A DNA stretch of 64,000 nucleotides from Pseudomonas viciae (GTDB lineage: Bacteria > Pseudomonadota > Gammaproteobacteria > Pseudomonadales > Pseudomonadaceae), in the NCBI RefSeq assembly GCF_004786035.1, contig NZ_CP035088.1, positions 2,454,001 through 2,518,000 on the forward strand, given 5' to 3'. Below the pieces are notes generated by a model. It saw only the letters and a list, made by a program, of their open reading frames with translations. It had not been told where the DNA came from and made no database searches. The position numbers were made by a program, and so were the translations under genes. Positions 35,221-43,652 of the stretch are shown here, piece by piece (the first letter of the stretch is position 1; each line of letters opens with the position of its first letter).

Positions 35221-35829
35221 ATGGCACGACGCTCGAATACCGATGAAAGACGCAGCCAGATCGTAGCGGCACTCCAGGCCGTCATGGCAAGGGCCGGTTA
35301 CGCCGGCGCAACCATAGCGGCCATCGCCCGGCATGCAGGGCTCGCCCCGGGCCTGGTGCACTATCACTTCAAGGACAAGCGCGAGATCTTGGTGGCACTG
35401 GTCGATTCGCTGGCCGACTACGCCCATCAGCGTTATGCGTCCCGGGCCGCCGCGGCCCAAACGGCCGGGCAAAAGCTCGAGGCCTACATTACAGCCCACC
35501 TTGCCTACGGCCCGGACGCGCAGCCCGATGCGGTCGCGGCGTGGGTGATGATCGGCGAGCAGTCGGCGCACGACCCTGACGTGCGCGAGGTCTATCAGGC
35601 GGCGCTAGCGGCGCAGATGAAGCTCCTGAAAGGCCTGCTCCGGCAGCGATTCGCCGAATGCGGACGTCGCGCCCGGCGGCTCGACTCCTTCGTGGCTGGC
35701 GTCACATGCTTCATCCAGGGCGCGTTCACCCTGTCCACCACGGCGCGGCCGCTGCTGCCGACGGCCTTCGCCGCACCGACACTGATCGCCTGGGTGGAAC
35801 GCTACATTGAGGCGGAGGAGGAGCGATGA
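35221..35829 (+). CDS. TetR-family regulator (BetI-like)
   Basis: 202 residues. N-terminal helix-turn-helix RSQIVAALQAVMARAGYAGATIAAIARHAGLAPGLVHYHF in outline, where GLVHYHF is the recognition helix; the rest is the ligand-binding domain (DAVAAWVMIGEQSAHDPDVREVY is like BetI). GGGGAG lies upstream of the ATG at 35221. It very probably represses itself and the divergent dioxygenase through the repeated operators. Its stop overlaps the HD phosphohydrolase start (ATGA). Confidence 0.88.
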   Translation: MARRSNTDERRSQIVAALQAVMARAGYAGATIAAIARHAGLAPGLVHYHFKDKREILVALVDSLADYAHQRYASRAAAAQTAGQKLEAYITAHLAYGPDAQPDAVAAWVMIGEQSAHDPDVREVYQAALAAQMKLLKGLLRQRFAECGRRARRLDSFVAGVTCFIQGAFTLSTTARPLLPTAFAAPTLIAWVERYIEAEEER

Positions 35830-36512
35830 CGGGCCAGTCAGACGGGAGCGGCCGATTCCCGGCTAGCGCAAACGGCGACCTCGAGGTGCCTGATGGCGTG
35901 GGTTTCGCCGCCTGGGCGCGCGTCTGGGCGGAGCTTGGCGTCAGCTGTGCGTCGCGCGAGACGTACGAAGAACTCATTCGACGCTACTGCGAGCCGCACC
36001 GTGCGTATCACAACCGCCAGCATTTAGAGGAATGCCTCCAGGTGCGCCGATTCGTCAACGCTGCCTGCCAGGCTCCCGCCGAAGTCGATCTCGCGCTATG
36101 GTTCCATGACGCGATCTACGAGCCCCTTCGCAGCGACAACGAGTTGCGCAGTGCGCAATGGTTGGACGACGTGGCACGCAATAGCGGCCTCGGCGATGAA
36201 ACACGACGCAGGCTTTACGACCTGGTCATGGTGACGCGACACGACGGCGCTCCGGCGTCGGCAGACGAAGCGGTGTTGGTGGACACGGATCTGGCGATCC
36301 TTGGGGCATCGTTCGAGCGATTCGAGGAATACGACCAACAAGTCCGCCGCGAGTACCAGTATGTGCCTCAGTTTGTGTACCGCCGAAAGCGGCGCCAGGT
36401 ACTGGAGGGCTTCCTGGCGCGCGGGCGCATCTATACGACCGCACCGTACTTCGACGCATTCGAGCAGCAGGCACGCGTAAATCTTGCACGCGCCATCGAT
36501 CGCCTCGACTGA
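35826..36512 (+). CDS. HD-superfamily metal-dependent phosphohydrolase (COG4339-like)
   Basis: 228 residues. The metal site can be traced: H62 and H66 in YHNRQHLEE, H94-D95 in WFHDAIY, the histidine in MVTRHDG and aspartates in DTDLAILG. The YHNxxHxxE plus HDxxY pattern marks a group of predicted nucleotide or phosphate-ester hydrolases without known substrate. It overlaps the TetR stop by four bases and is therefore co-transcribed with the regulator of the dioxygenase. The module ends here; a transposase remnant follows 62 bases on. Confidence 0.83.
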   Translation: MTGQSDGSGRFPASANGDLEVPDGVGFAAWARVWAELGVSCASRETYEELIRRYCEPHRAYHNRQHLEECLQVRRFVNAACQAPAEVDLALWFHDAIYEPLRSDNELRSAQWLDDVARNSGLGDETRRRLYDLVMVTRHDGAPASADEAVLVDTDLAILGASFERFEEYDQQVRREYQYVPQFVYRRKRRQVLEGFLARGRIYTTAPYFDAFEQQARVNLARAIDRLD

Positions 36513-36574
36513 GGGGCGGATTCAAGCGGCGAAGGGATATTCTCCTTTGCCGGTGCTTGGCCACGATAACGGGC

Positions 36575-36633
36575 CTCAAGACCATCGCGAACTTCCGAAA
36601 AGACAACAGCAAGGCCATCCGAGATGCCTGTCA
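36575..36633 (+). mobile_element. 58-bp remnant of an IS1182 transposase gene
   Basis: The plus-strand reading LKTIANFRKDNSKAIRDACH corresponds to FKTIANFRKDNSKAIRGVCR of the intact transposase (around residue 107-127), and the bases agree nearly throughout. No further part of the IS, nor its ends, is seen. It marks an old insertion or recombination point at the edge of the dioxygenase-WD40 module. Confidence 0.8.
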
Positions 36634-36648
36634 CGGCAGCCTTTCTCG

Positions 36649-36810
36649 TTACTGCTCAAGCATCAAGCTACGCCAAAGGATCACCGGCTTTTCTACCGGC
36701 GCATCTTCCGGTTCCAGCTGCTCTTGTATGGGCCCGTTGTGCGGTGGCGGCTCCTCGGGTTCGGGCGTTGGAGTCTGATACGGGTCGGCATGCTCGTTAT
36801 CTACTGACAT
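36649..36810 (-). CDS. Small Pro/Glu-rich protein of unknown function
   Basis: 53 residues, minus strand: ATG at 36808-36810, TAA at 36649-36651. Composition is strongly biased: PTPEPEEPPPHNG and EQLEPEDAPVEKP, ending VILWRSLMLEQ. No membrane segment. It starts 14 bases after the stop of the alcohol dehydrogenase-like gene on the same strand, so it could be co-expressed. Coding status is inferred from the clean start-to-stop frame and biased, low-complexity composition. Confidence 0.5.
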   Translation of the reverse strand: MSVDNEHADPYQTPTPEPEEPPPHNGPIQEQLEPEDAPVEKPVILWRSLMLEQ

Positions 36811-36824
36811 CTTTTGTGGTGCGC

Positions 36825-37823
36825 TTATTGGATTGTTATGGTGACTTTGCCTTTTGACCTGCCCTGCTCGACGTATCGCAACGCCTCTGCGGTCGATACA
36901 AAAGGGAAGGAGCGATCGATGACCGGTTTGATGACGCCAGCCTCGATAAGCGAGGTGATTTTTTGCAGTTGCACTCCGTTGGCACGCATAAACAAAAATG
37001 CATAGCTCACCCCATGTTTGCGGGCTTTTCTGCGAATACCGCTGCTCAGCAGGCGCATGACTTGCCCCAGTACCCAGGACAAGCCTTGCTCTTGGGCAAA
37101 CTGCGCGGTCGGCGGCCCTGAAAGGGAAATGAGCAGTCCGCCGGGCTTGAGAACCTTGATCGATTTCTCCAGTACATCGGCGCCGAGGCTGTTCAACACC
37201 ACGTCGTAGTCACGTAACTCGTTGGCAAAATCCTGCTGTTTGTAATCGATGACCACATCCGCCCCGAGTGCTTTCACCCATTCGACATTCGCCGTGCTGG
37301 TGGTGGTCGCAACGAAGGCGCCGAGGTGTTTGGCGAGCTGGATGGCCAGCGTGCCGACTCCGCCGGATCCGGCATGAATTAACACCTTCTGGCCTTTTTT
37401 CACCTGGGCGGTCTCAACCAGCGCCTGCCAGGCCGTCAAGACGGCCAAGGGGATGGACGCCGCTTCGGCCATATCGAGATTCGAAGGTTTCAGCGCGAGC
37501 GCGTTTTCGTCCACGGCGATCAGTTCAGCAAACGTCCCGATCCGTGCCTCGGGGGGGCGGGCGTAGACTTCGTCTCCTGGCTTGAATCGCTTCACCGCCG
37601 AACCCGTGCGAACCACCACTCCGGCCAGGTCATTGCCCAATACCAATGGAAACGTATAGGGCAGGATCAGTTTGAATTCTCCTGTTCTGATCTTCGAGTC
37701 CAACGGATTCACGCTCGTTGCATGCACCTGGATCAGAACGTCATGCACACCGACCGCGGGGTCGGGCACTTCGCCAATCACTCCGTTCTGCTTGCCGTAG
37801 CGGTCGATAAAAAATGCCTTCAT
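36825..37823 (-). CDS. NADP-dependent zinc-less MDR oxidoreductase
   Basis: 332 residues from the ATG at 37823. Nucleotide motif HAGSGGVGTLAIQLAKHLG; zinc ligands of classical alcohol dehydrogenases are missing. NPLDSKIRTGEF and VLGNDLAGVV are typical of the quinone/enone reductase branch (QOR2, AdhC-like NADPH reductases). Last large gene of a minus-strand group with an SDR and an Old Yellow Enzyme; all three reduce or oxidise small carbonyl or enone compounds. Confidence 0.85.
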   Translation of the reverse strand: MKAFFIDRYGKQNGVIGEVPDPAVGVHDVLIQVHATSVNPLDSKIRTGEFKLILPYTFPLVLGNDLAGVVVRTGSAVKRFKPGDEVYARPPEARIGTFAELIAVDENALALKPSNLDMAEAASIPLAVLTAWQALVETAQVKKGQKVLIHAGSGGVGTLAIQLAKHLGAFVATTTSTANVEWVKALGADVVIDYKQQDFANELRDYDVVLNSLGADVLEKSIKVLKPGGLLISLSGPPTAQFAQEQGLSWVLGQVMRLLSSGIRRKARKHGVSYAFLFMRANGVQLQKITSLIEAGVIKPVIDRSFPFVSTAEALRYVEQGRSKGKVTITIQ

Positions 37824-37882
37824 GTTGCAGTTGCTCTTGTCGGTGGAATGAGAAAGGGCGAGGCCGGCCTGCTCGACCTGGG

Positions 37883-38671
37883 TCAGCCTTGAGTCAAATA
37901 GCGTTGGGCCACGGCGGACTGCCTGATCTGCGACAAAAGCCCCTGACGCGCGGTTTGCAGGGCATCCCAACGCTCGCCTTCATGCAGCGGAGGAATGGTC
38001 ACCGGTTCGCGACGGTCGAAGCCCACCAGTGCGGCATCGACCAGATCACCCACTTCCATGATGTCGCTCAAGGTGTTGATGTCGATACCGGCGCGATCCC
38101 AGATCTCCGTGCGAGTGGCGGCGGGCAGTACGGCTTGCACGTAAACACCCAGGGGCGAAAGTTCCAGGCTCAGGCCTTGGGACAGGAACAGCACAAACGC
38201 CTTGGTCGCCCCATAGACCGACATGCCGAACTCAGGTGCCAGACCCACCACCGAACCGATGTTGATGATCGCGCCTTCACCTGCTTTGGCCAGGCGAGGC
38301 GCAATGGCGCTGGCGAGCCGCACCAGTGCGGTGGTGTTAAGGGCCACCAGCTGCGCAACGCTGTCGGTGCTTTGCTCGATGAAGTTGCCAGACTGTGCGG
38401 CGCCGGCATTGTTGACGAGGATGCCGATGCGCGCGTCATCCCGCAGACGCGTTTCGACGGTGTACAGGTCGCTGAGTTGAGTCAGGTCGGCCTGAAGCAC
38501 TTCAACGGCGACGTTGTGCTCGCCACGCAACTTCGCGGCGAGCGTTTCCAGGCGCGAGTGGTCGCGGGCGACCAACACCAGATCATGTCCACGTTGGGCG
38601 AAACGCTCGGCGTAGACTGCGCCGATGCCGGTGGACGCGCCAGTGATGAGAACGGTAGGGCGAGTAGTCAT
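37883..38671 (-). CDS. Short-chain dehydrogenase/reductase
   Basis: 262 residues. Cofactor motif TGASTGIG, NNAG, catalytic serine in IGSVVG and YGATK (Tyr/Lys pair). The C-terminal extension (after DAALVGFDRREPVTIPPL) is of the DltE/YqjQ-like branch. Between an MDR oxidoreductase and an Old Yellow Enzyme gene on the same strand, spacing 59 and 71 bases; probably one transcript. Confidence 0.87.
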   Translation of the reverse strand: MTTRPTVLITGASTGIGAVYAERFAQRGHDLVLVARDHSRLETLAAKLRGEHNVAVEVLQADLTQLSDLYTVETRLRDDARIGILVNNAGAAQSGNFIEQSTDSVAQLVALNTTALVRLASAIAPRLAKAGEGAIINIGSVVGLAPEFGMSVYGATKAFVLFLSQGLSLELSPLGVYVQAVLPAATRTEIWDRAGIDINTLSDIMEVGDLVDAALVGFDRREPVTIPPLHEGERWDALQTARQGLLSQIRQSAVAQRYLTQG

Positions 38672-38742
38672 GATGTCAGCTCTTTTTCGGAAAGATGAAT
38701 GGGGATTGATGCACGAATAAACCAGGCTCGATCAACCAGTGC

Positions 38743-39843
38743 CTAGTTCGCGGCAGCGCTTGATTCGGCAAGCGTCGGGTAGTCGATGTATCCCGCCGCG
38801 CCGCCGCCGTAGAGCGTGGAAGGGTCAAAGGCGGACAGTGGCGCGCCGGCCTTGAGCCGCTCCACCAGATCAGGGTTGCCGATAAACGGGCGGCCAAAGG
38901 CGATCAGGTCGGCCTTGTCTTGCGCAAGGCGTGCCGTGGCCAGGTCCAGGTCATAACCGTTGTTGGCGATGTACGTGTTCTTGAAGCGTTGGCGCAAGGC
39001 ATCGAAATCAAAGGGCGCCACGTCGCGTGGGCCACCGGTCGCACCTTCGACGACGTGCAGATAAACGATGTCCAGAGCATTGAGTTGGTCGACGATGTAA
39101 TCGAACTGAGCCTGTGGATCACTGCTCGATACACCATTGGCCGGCGAGACTGGCGAAAGGCGAAGGCCCGTGCGATCAGCACCAATCTCGGCGACCACCG
39201 CAGCCGTCACCTCCAGCAGCAGGCGCGCACGGTTTGCGATCGAGCCGCCGTAGGCATCAGTACGCAGGTTGGCGCCGTCCTTGATGAACTGATCCAGCAA
39301 ATAGCCGTTTGCACCGTGGATTTCCACGCCGTCGAAGCCGGCGGCAATGGCGTTTGCCGCCGCCTGGCGGAAATCGTTGACGATGCCCGGCAGTTCGTCA
39401 GTCTCCAGCGCTCGCGGCTCGGAAACGTCCTCGAAGCGATTGTTGACGAACACCTTGGTCGCGGGACGAAGTGCGGACGGGGCTACCGGCGCCGCGCCTT
39501 GGGGCTGCAGATCCACGTGGGAAACACGGCCCACATGCCACAGCTGCAGGAAAATTTTCCCGCCCTTGACGTGCACGGCATCGGTCACCTTGCGCCATCC
39601 CTCTATCTGCGGCTGCGTGTAAATGCCCGGGGTGTCCTGATAGCCCTGGCCCTGCTGCGAGATCTGCGTGGCTTCGCAAATCAGCAAGCCCGCGCTGGCC
39701 CGCTGGCTGTAGTAAGCAGCAGCAAACTCACTCGGCACAAAGCCTTTGCCGGCGCGATTACGCGTCAGGGGAGCGAGAACCACGCGGTTCGACAACGTCA
39801 GGGCGCCAAGGGTGTAAGGGGTAAACAGATTCAGATCGCTCAT
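38743..39843 (-). CDS. Old Yellow Enzyme-family alkene reductase (NemA/XenB type)
   Basis: FMN-dependent ene-reductase of 366 residues: N-terminal LFTPYTLGALTLSNRVVLAPLTRNRA, substrate-binding HGANGYLLDQFIKDG (the H...N pair), the R-T-D-YGGS motif after it and phosphate-binding FGRPFIGNPDL. Reduces activated alkenes or nitro esters with NADPH. First gene of the minus-strand group and divergent from a TetR gene, the arrangement of the nemRA pair. Confidence 0.9.
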   Translation of the reverse strand: MSDLNLFTPYTLGALTLSNRVVLAPLTRNRAGKGFVPSEFAAAYYSQRASAGLLICEATQISQQGQGYQDTPGIYTQPQIEGWRKVTDAVHVKGGKIFLQLWHVGRVSHVDLQPQGAAPVAPSALRPATKVFVNNRFEDVSEPRALETDELPGIVNDFRQAAANAIAAGFDGVEIHGANGYLLDQFIKDGANLRTDAYGGSIANRARLLLEVTAAVVAEIGADRTGLRLSPVSPANGVSSSDPQAQFDYIVDQLNALDIVYLHVVEGATGGPRDVAPFDFDALRQRFKNTYIANNGYDLDLATARLAQDKADLIAFGRPFIGNPDLVERLKAGAPLSAFDPSTLYGGGAAGYIDYPTLAESSAAAN

Positions 39844-39896
39844 GGAGGGTGTTCCGTGTCCGTTGGTAATGGGTCAGATCGTTGGTGATTAGGATG

Positions 39897-39954
39897 ATGA
39901 TCGAAATCTAAGCTGTCAACGGTTTTGATTATGATCGACATCCATGTATCATCG
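39897..39954. promoter_or_regulatory. Possible TetR operators upstream of the Old Yellow Enzyme gene
   Basis: ATGATCGAAATC (39897-39908) and ATGATCGACATC (39931-39942) are direct copies with one difference; a related ATCATCGA follows at 39948. On the minus strand TTGACA (complement of 39914-39919) could be the -35 of the reductase promoter, with its -10 inside the first copy. Confidence 0.4.
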
Positions 39955-39990
39955 ACCAATGAATTTCCAGCGGTAGCGAGGTATCGAAAC

Positions 39991-40566
39991 ATGCGAGTGT
40001 CCAAGGCTCAGGCCCAGGCAAATCGGGAGCACATCGTCGAAACCGCCTCAGTCGTGTTTCGCGAGCGCGGTTTTGATGGGGTCGGCGTGGCCGACCTGAT
40101 GGCCGCCGCCGGTTTCACCCATGGCGGTTTCTACAAACATTTCGGTTCGAAGGCTGACCTGATGGCCGAAGCCGCGACGAAAAGCCTTGAGCAGTCACTG
40201 ATCGGCGCCGAAGCATTGAGCGTGAAGGACTTCATTGATGTGTATGTGTCACGGGACCATCGCGACGGGCGCGCCACGGGCTGCACCATGGCCGCGTTGT
40301 GCGGTGACGCGGCACGTCAGTCGGGCGATTTGAAGTCGGCCTTCGCTGAAGGCATCGAGCGCATGTTGCAAACCCTCGGCGAAAAATACCCGACCGGGCC
40401 GGAGGCGGCGCCGGGTGAGGCGAGGGTGAAAATGATCGACCTGCTGGCGCGCGCGGTCGGCGCGATCATGCTCTCGCGCTCCTGTCCGGACGACTTGGCG
40501 CTGGCCGATGAAATTCTGGCGGTGTGTCACGCGCAAATGACCGCATCACTGTCTATTCGATCGTAG
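39991..40566 (+). CDS. TetR-family regulator (NemR/AcrR-like)
   Basis: 191 residues from the ATG at 39991. Helix-turn-helix (IVETASVVFRERGFDGVGVADLMAAAGFTHGGFYKHF in outline). It contains cysteines in GCTMAALCGD, at a place where TetR sensors of electrophiles such as NemR react with their inducers. Divergent from the Old Yellow Enzyme gene, so it presumably represses the reductase group. Convergent overlap of 14 bases with the PhyH-type gene. Confidence 0.85.
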   Translation: MRVSKAQAQANREHIVETASVVFRERGFDGVGVADLMAAAGFTHGGFYKHFGSKADLMAEAATKSLEQSLIGAEALSVKDFIDVYVSRDHRDGRATGCTMAALCGDAARQSGDLKSAFAEGIERMLQTLGEKYPTGPEAAPGEARVKMIDLLARAVGAIMLSRSCPDDLALADEILAVCHAQMTASLSIRS

Positions 40567-41284
40567 ATTCAGTTGTAGAGGGGGGGACGGATGTCGCAGG
40601 AATGCCCGCTTTCCCGAAGCCAGAATCCAACGGCTCGAAGCGTTCACTCGTATCCATACGAACATTACGCAGGCCCACGGTTTCCAGGTGTGATGCGTAT
40701 AGCGGTTCCGAAAAATAGCCGATCAGAATCGAGCGCCGTCGCGCGCCGATCAAGTTCAGACTGCCCGCATGCACCAAGTCCACATCGAACACCAGGATGT
40801 CACCGGCGCGGCCTGAAAGCTGTACGGAGCGTGACTCGTTGGTGAAGTCGAATGGCTGCTCGCCCGGCTCGGGGCGATGGCTGCCGGGGACGATACGTGT
40901 CGCACCGTTCTCGGGGCCATAATCGTCGAAAAAAGCCAGGGCCATGGCGATGTCGCCTGGCCGTTGGGCCGACAAATCGCGGTGCAACTGTTGATGGCCG
41001 CCACCGGCAAGAGGTTCGCGCCCCTCCACCTGAGACAGAAAGAACCGCTCCCCGATCAATTCACCCGCCACCGCCAGCACCTGGGGCAGGCGACACACAG
41101 CTTGGACTTTCGCATCATCGTCCAACATCGAATAACGCCAGTCCATGCCACGTGGCACCGGCCACTGATCCGACGGCCTTACACCGGCATCGAACACGGT
41201 ACGCAGGTCATCAAGCCACTCGGGCGGGATCGCTCGACGGAGCAGGGCATAGCCGTCTCGATGGAGTTGCTTGCGGTCGGTCAT
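40553..41284 (-). CDS. Phytanoyl-CoA dioxygenase (PhyH)-family Fe(II)/2OG oxygenase
   Basis: 243 residues. Iron ligands H101 and D103 (LHRDLS) and H172 (LVHAGS), with an arginine after it (ARRRSILIGY) for 2-oxoglutarate. Length is short for phytanoyl-CoA hydroxylase and closer to small-molecule hydroxylases of the family, such as ectoine or syringomycin-pathway enzymes. Alone on its strand with a 365-base promoter side. Substrate unknown. Confidence 0.85.
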   Translation of the reverse strand: MTDRKQLHRDGYALLRRAIPPEWLDDLRTVFDAGVRPSDQWPVPRGMDWRYSMLDDDAKVQAVCRLPQVLAVAGELIGERFFLSQVEGREPLAGGGHQQLHRDLSAQRPGDIAMALAFFDDYGPENGATRIVPGSHRPEPGEQPFDFTNESRSVQLSGRAGDILVFDVDLVHAGSLNLIGARRRSILIGYFSEPLYASHLETVGLRNVRMDTSERFEPLDSGFGKAGIPATSVPPSTTESTIE

Positions 41285-41649
41285 GGCTTTCTCGACTTCC
41301 TTGTGCGGACTTTGGAACGCTAGTCTTCAAACCAATGTAGATGAAAACCAATCTGTTTCCTCACTCTGGCAAACTGATCGCTGTGCAACCTTCTGAACAG
41401 GAACCAGAATTCATCCGGCCGTCATAAAAGCCCTCGAAATCATCTCGGTCGAGCGTAACGCGCACCATCGAGCATTGGCTGATTGAGGGCAGGGATGATC
41501 GCAAGCTTCAAATCGGAATGCCCGAAACCACCAGGTGATACGCAAGATTGGAACCAGGAGACAAACCCGGAAGTCCTTCCAGAGAGACAGGGGCGCAGTT
41601 CACGGCCTTTCCCGATGACAGACACTAATGAACCGCGCTAAGGGAAGGA
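41285..41649. other. Gene-free stretch
   Basis: 365 bases between the PhyH gene and a LysR gene. Frames are open for 40-60 codons at most and show no family pattern that I recognise; codon use is not persuasive. It probably holds the PhyH promoter (AATGTAGATGAAAACCAATC region) and decayed sequence. Confidence 0.4.
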
Positions 41650-42528
41650 TTACGTTGCCACCGCCGACATCAGCAACTTGCGGATTTCCCCTGTAATCGC
41701 ACTTTTGGTGCCTTGTTCCAATATCCCCACCCGGCGTACTGCCAGGTCGCCCGGCAACGGCAGCACCCGCAGGCTTGGGTCTTTGTGCCAGTCGAAATTT
41801 TTCAGCAGCGGCACAATCGCCACCCCGACTTGCTGGCGCACCAGATCGGCGATTCCGATGATCGAGTTCAGTTCCAGGATCTCCAGCGGTTCGACCGATT
41901 CACTCTTGATGATCGACTGCACCTTGCGACCCACCGCCGTGGACCTGTCGTAGCGAATAAACGGCTGGGTTCTCAACAACTCCACGGCGTCGTCGATGCC
42001 GGCGGTCTGGGTGGCATTGGCGAGCATGACGATCGGTTCGTTGTAGAGCAGGGTCCAACTCATGCCATCGAAGTTTTGCCGCGCAGTCTCGATCAGCAGC
42101 GCGGCGTCGAGTTTGGCGGCCTGTACCAGGTTGACCACTTCGTCGGAGCGGGCGGTCATCAGGTTGACCGATATCTTGGGGTGTAGTTTTTTCAGTTGCA
42201 CCAGGCAATTGGCGAGCAGGCCCATGCCAGAGGTAATGCCGCCGATCGACACTTCGCCCTCCATGGCCTCGCCGTCGGGGGCTTCGGCGATCATTTGCTC
42301 GTAGTCCGCCAGCAGACGCTTGGCCTTGGGCAGCAATAACACACCATCGCGGCTCAGCTTGATTTGCCGCTGGCTGCGGTCGAACAGCGGCCGGCGCATT
42401 TCCTCTTCGAGTGCGCGCATTTGTTGGCCGACGGCGGCGTTGGTCAATGCCACGCGGTCGGCAGCGGCGGCAAAGCTGCCGTACTCGGCGACGGCGATAA
42501 ACGTCTTGAAAAAACGAATGTTGCTCAT
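41650..42528 (-). CDS. LysR-family regulator of the downstream transport/catabolic operon
   Basis: 292 residues; N-terminal helix-turn-helix (FAAAADRVALTNAAVGQQMRALE) and an effector domain (VSIGGITSGMGLLANCLVQLKK). Divergent from the nine-gene operon that starts at 42660, with an AT-rich 131-base shared region. It is the only regulator near that operon and so its likely activator. Confidence 0.87.
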   Translation of the reverse strand: MSNIRFFKTFIAVAEYGSFAAAADRVALTNAAVGQQMRALEEEMRRPLFDRSQRQIKLSRDGVLLLPKAKRLLADYEQMIAEAPDGEAMEGEVSIGGITSGMGLLANCLVQLKKLHPKISVNLMTARSDEVVNLVQAAKLDAALLIETARQNFDGMSWTLLYNEPIVMLANATQTAGIDDAVELLRTQPFIRYDRSTAVGRKVQSIIKSESVEPLEILELNSIIGIADLVRQQVGVAIVPLLKNFDWHKDPSLRVLPLPGDLAVRRVGILEQGTKSAITGEIRKLLMSAVAT

Positions 42529-42659
42529 GGATCAACTCGCAGCCATGGGTAGAACTTGATCGTAAAGGTTTTGTTTGTTCTGGATAAAGTTTAATTAGTT
42601 TTTCTTTTTATAGAGCCCGACCAATACTCAAGTCCGAACTGATTCGGCGAACTTTCCAC

Positions 42660-43526
42660 ATGAGCAATTCAGATACCAACCCCATCGACGCGGCCTTGCG
42701 CGCGGCCAAAAACGTGTACCACCTCGGCGCTACCACGGTGTACTCGCATCACGAGGACAGCCGTTTTGCCTACACCCTCTATGTGCCCGAAACCATCGAG
42801 GACAGCTCCCGGCCAGTGGATCTGGTGGTGTCGCTGCACGGCTCGACCCGTGCGATGGAGATTTATCGCAATGGCTTCGCGGAGTTTGGCCGCTGGAACG
42901 ATTGTGTGATCCTGTCGCCACTGTTCCCGGTCGGCGTGCTGGGTGACAGCAACGGCGATGGCTACAAGCAACTGGTCGAGGGCGATATCCGTTACGACCA
43001 AGTATTGCTCGACATGATCGCCAGCGTCGGCAAGCGCTACGATCGTCGCTTCGATACCTTTGCGCTGTTCGGCTATTCCGGCGGCGGACAATTCACCCAC
43101 CGGTTCTGCTACCTGCACCCTGAGAAACTCTGGGCGGCGTCCATCGGTGCGCCGGGTTCGGTGACCTTGCTGGATTTCGAGCAGGACTGGTGGGTCGGCG
43201 TGCGGGACTTCGCGACGCGCTTTGGCAAACCGTTGAACCTGCAAGCCTTGCAGCAACTGCCGGTGCATATGGTGGTCGGCGATTCAGACCTCGAAACCTG
43301 GGAAATCACCCACCGCGAAGGGGGCAAACACTACATGGCCGGTGCCAACGCTGCCGGACGCACGCGCCCGGAGCGCCTGGCCAGCTTGAAGGCGAGTTTC
43401 GAAGCCGCCGGCGTGCAAGTGCACTTCGACCTGTTGCCCAACGTCGCGCACCAGGGCATCAAGGCCATGCCGGCTGCCCAGGACTTCTTCGCCAAAGTGT
43501 TGCGCCGCAAGCGCAGCCTTGGCTGA
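42660..43526 (+). CDS. Alpha/beta hydrolase, depolymerase/feruloyl-esterase-like
   Basis: 288 residues, cytosolic (no signal peptide). Nucleophile elbow GYSGGG with S140, acid in VVGDSDLETW and histidine in NVAHQGI; the oxyanion strand reads VVSLHGSTR. This resembles PHB-depolymerase-like and dienelactone-type hydrolases. First gene of a long co-directional operon with a peptide-type ABC transporter. Likely opens an ester or amide in the imported compound (inference). Confidence 0.82.
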   Translation: MSNSDTNPIDAALRAAKNVYHLGATTVYSHHEDSRFAYTLYVPETIEDSSRPVDLVVSLHGSTRAMEIYRNGFAEFGRWNDCVILSPLFPVGVLGDSNGDGYKQLVEGDIRYDQVLLDMIASVGKRYDRRFDTFALFGYSGGGQFTHRFCYLHPEKLWAASIGAPGSVTLLDFEQDWWVGVRDFATRFGKPLNLQALQQLPVHMVVGDSDLETWEITHREGGKHYMAGANAAGRTRPERLASLKASFEAAGVQVHFDLLPNVAHQGIKAMPAAQDFFAKVLRRKRSLG

Positions 43527-43652
43527 TACACCGTTGGTAGATGCACTCAGAACAGGCCGTACAACAATAACCAAGGATTCACTCATTCTGATGCCGGTCC
43601 TGCCTTGGCCCTCGCCACTGACCGGAAAATTTCTTCAAGGAGTCTTTCTCCC

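Noticed and set aside
41400..41640. Possible transposase or regulator remnant before the LysR gene
   Set aside because: Short stretches read like coding DNA (KALEIISVER), but no frame stays open and no family could be named.
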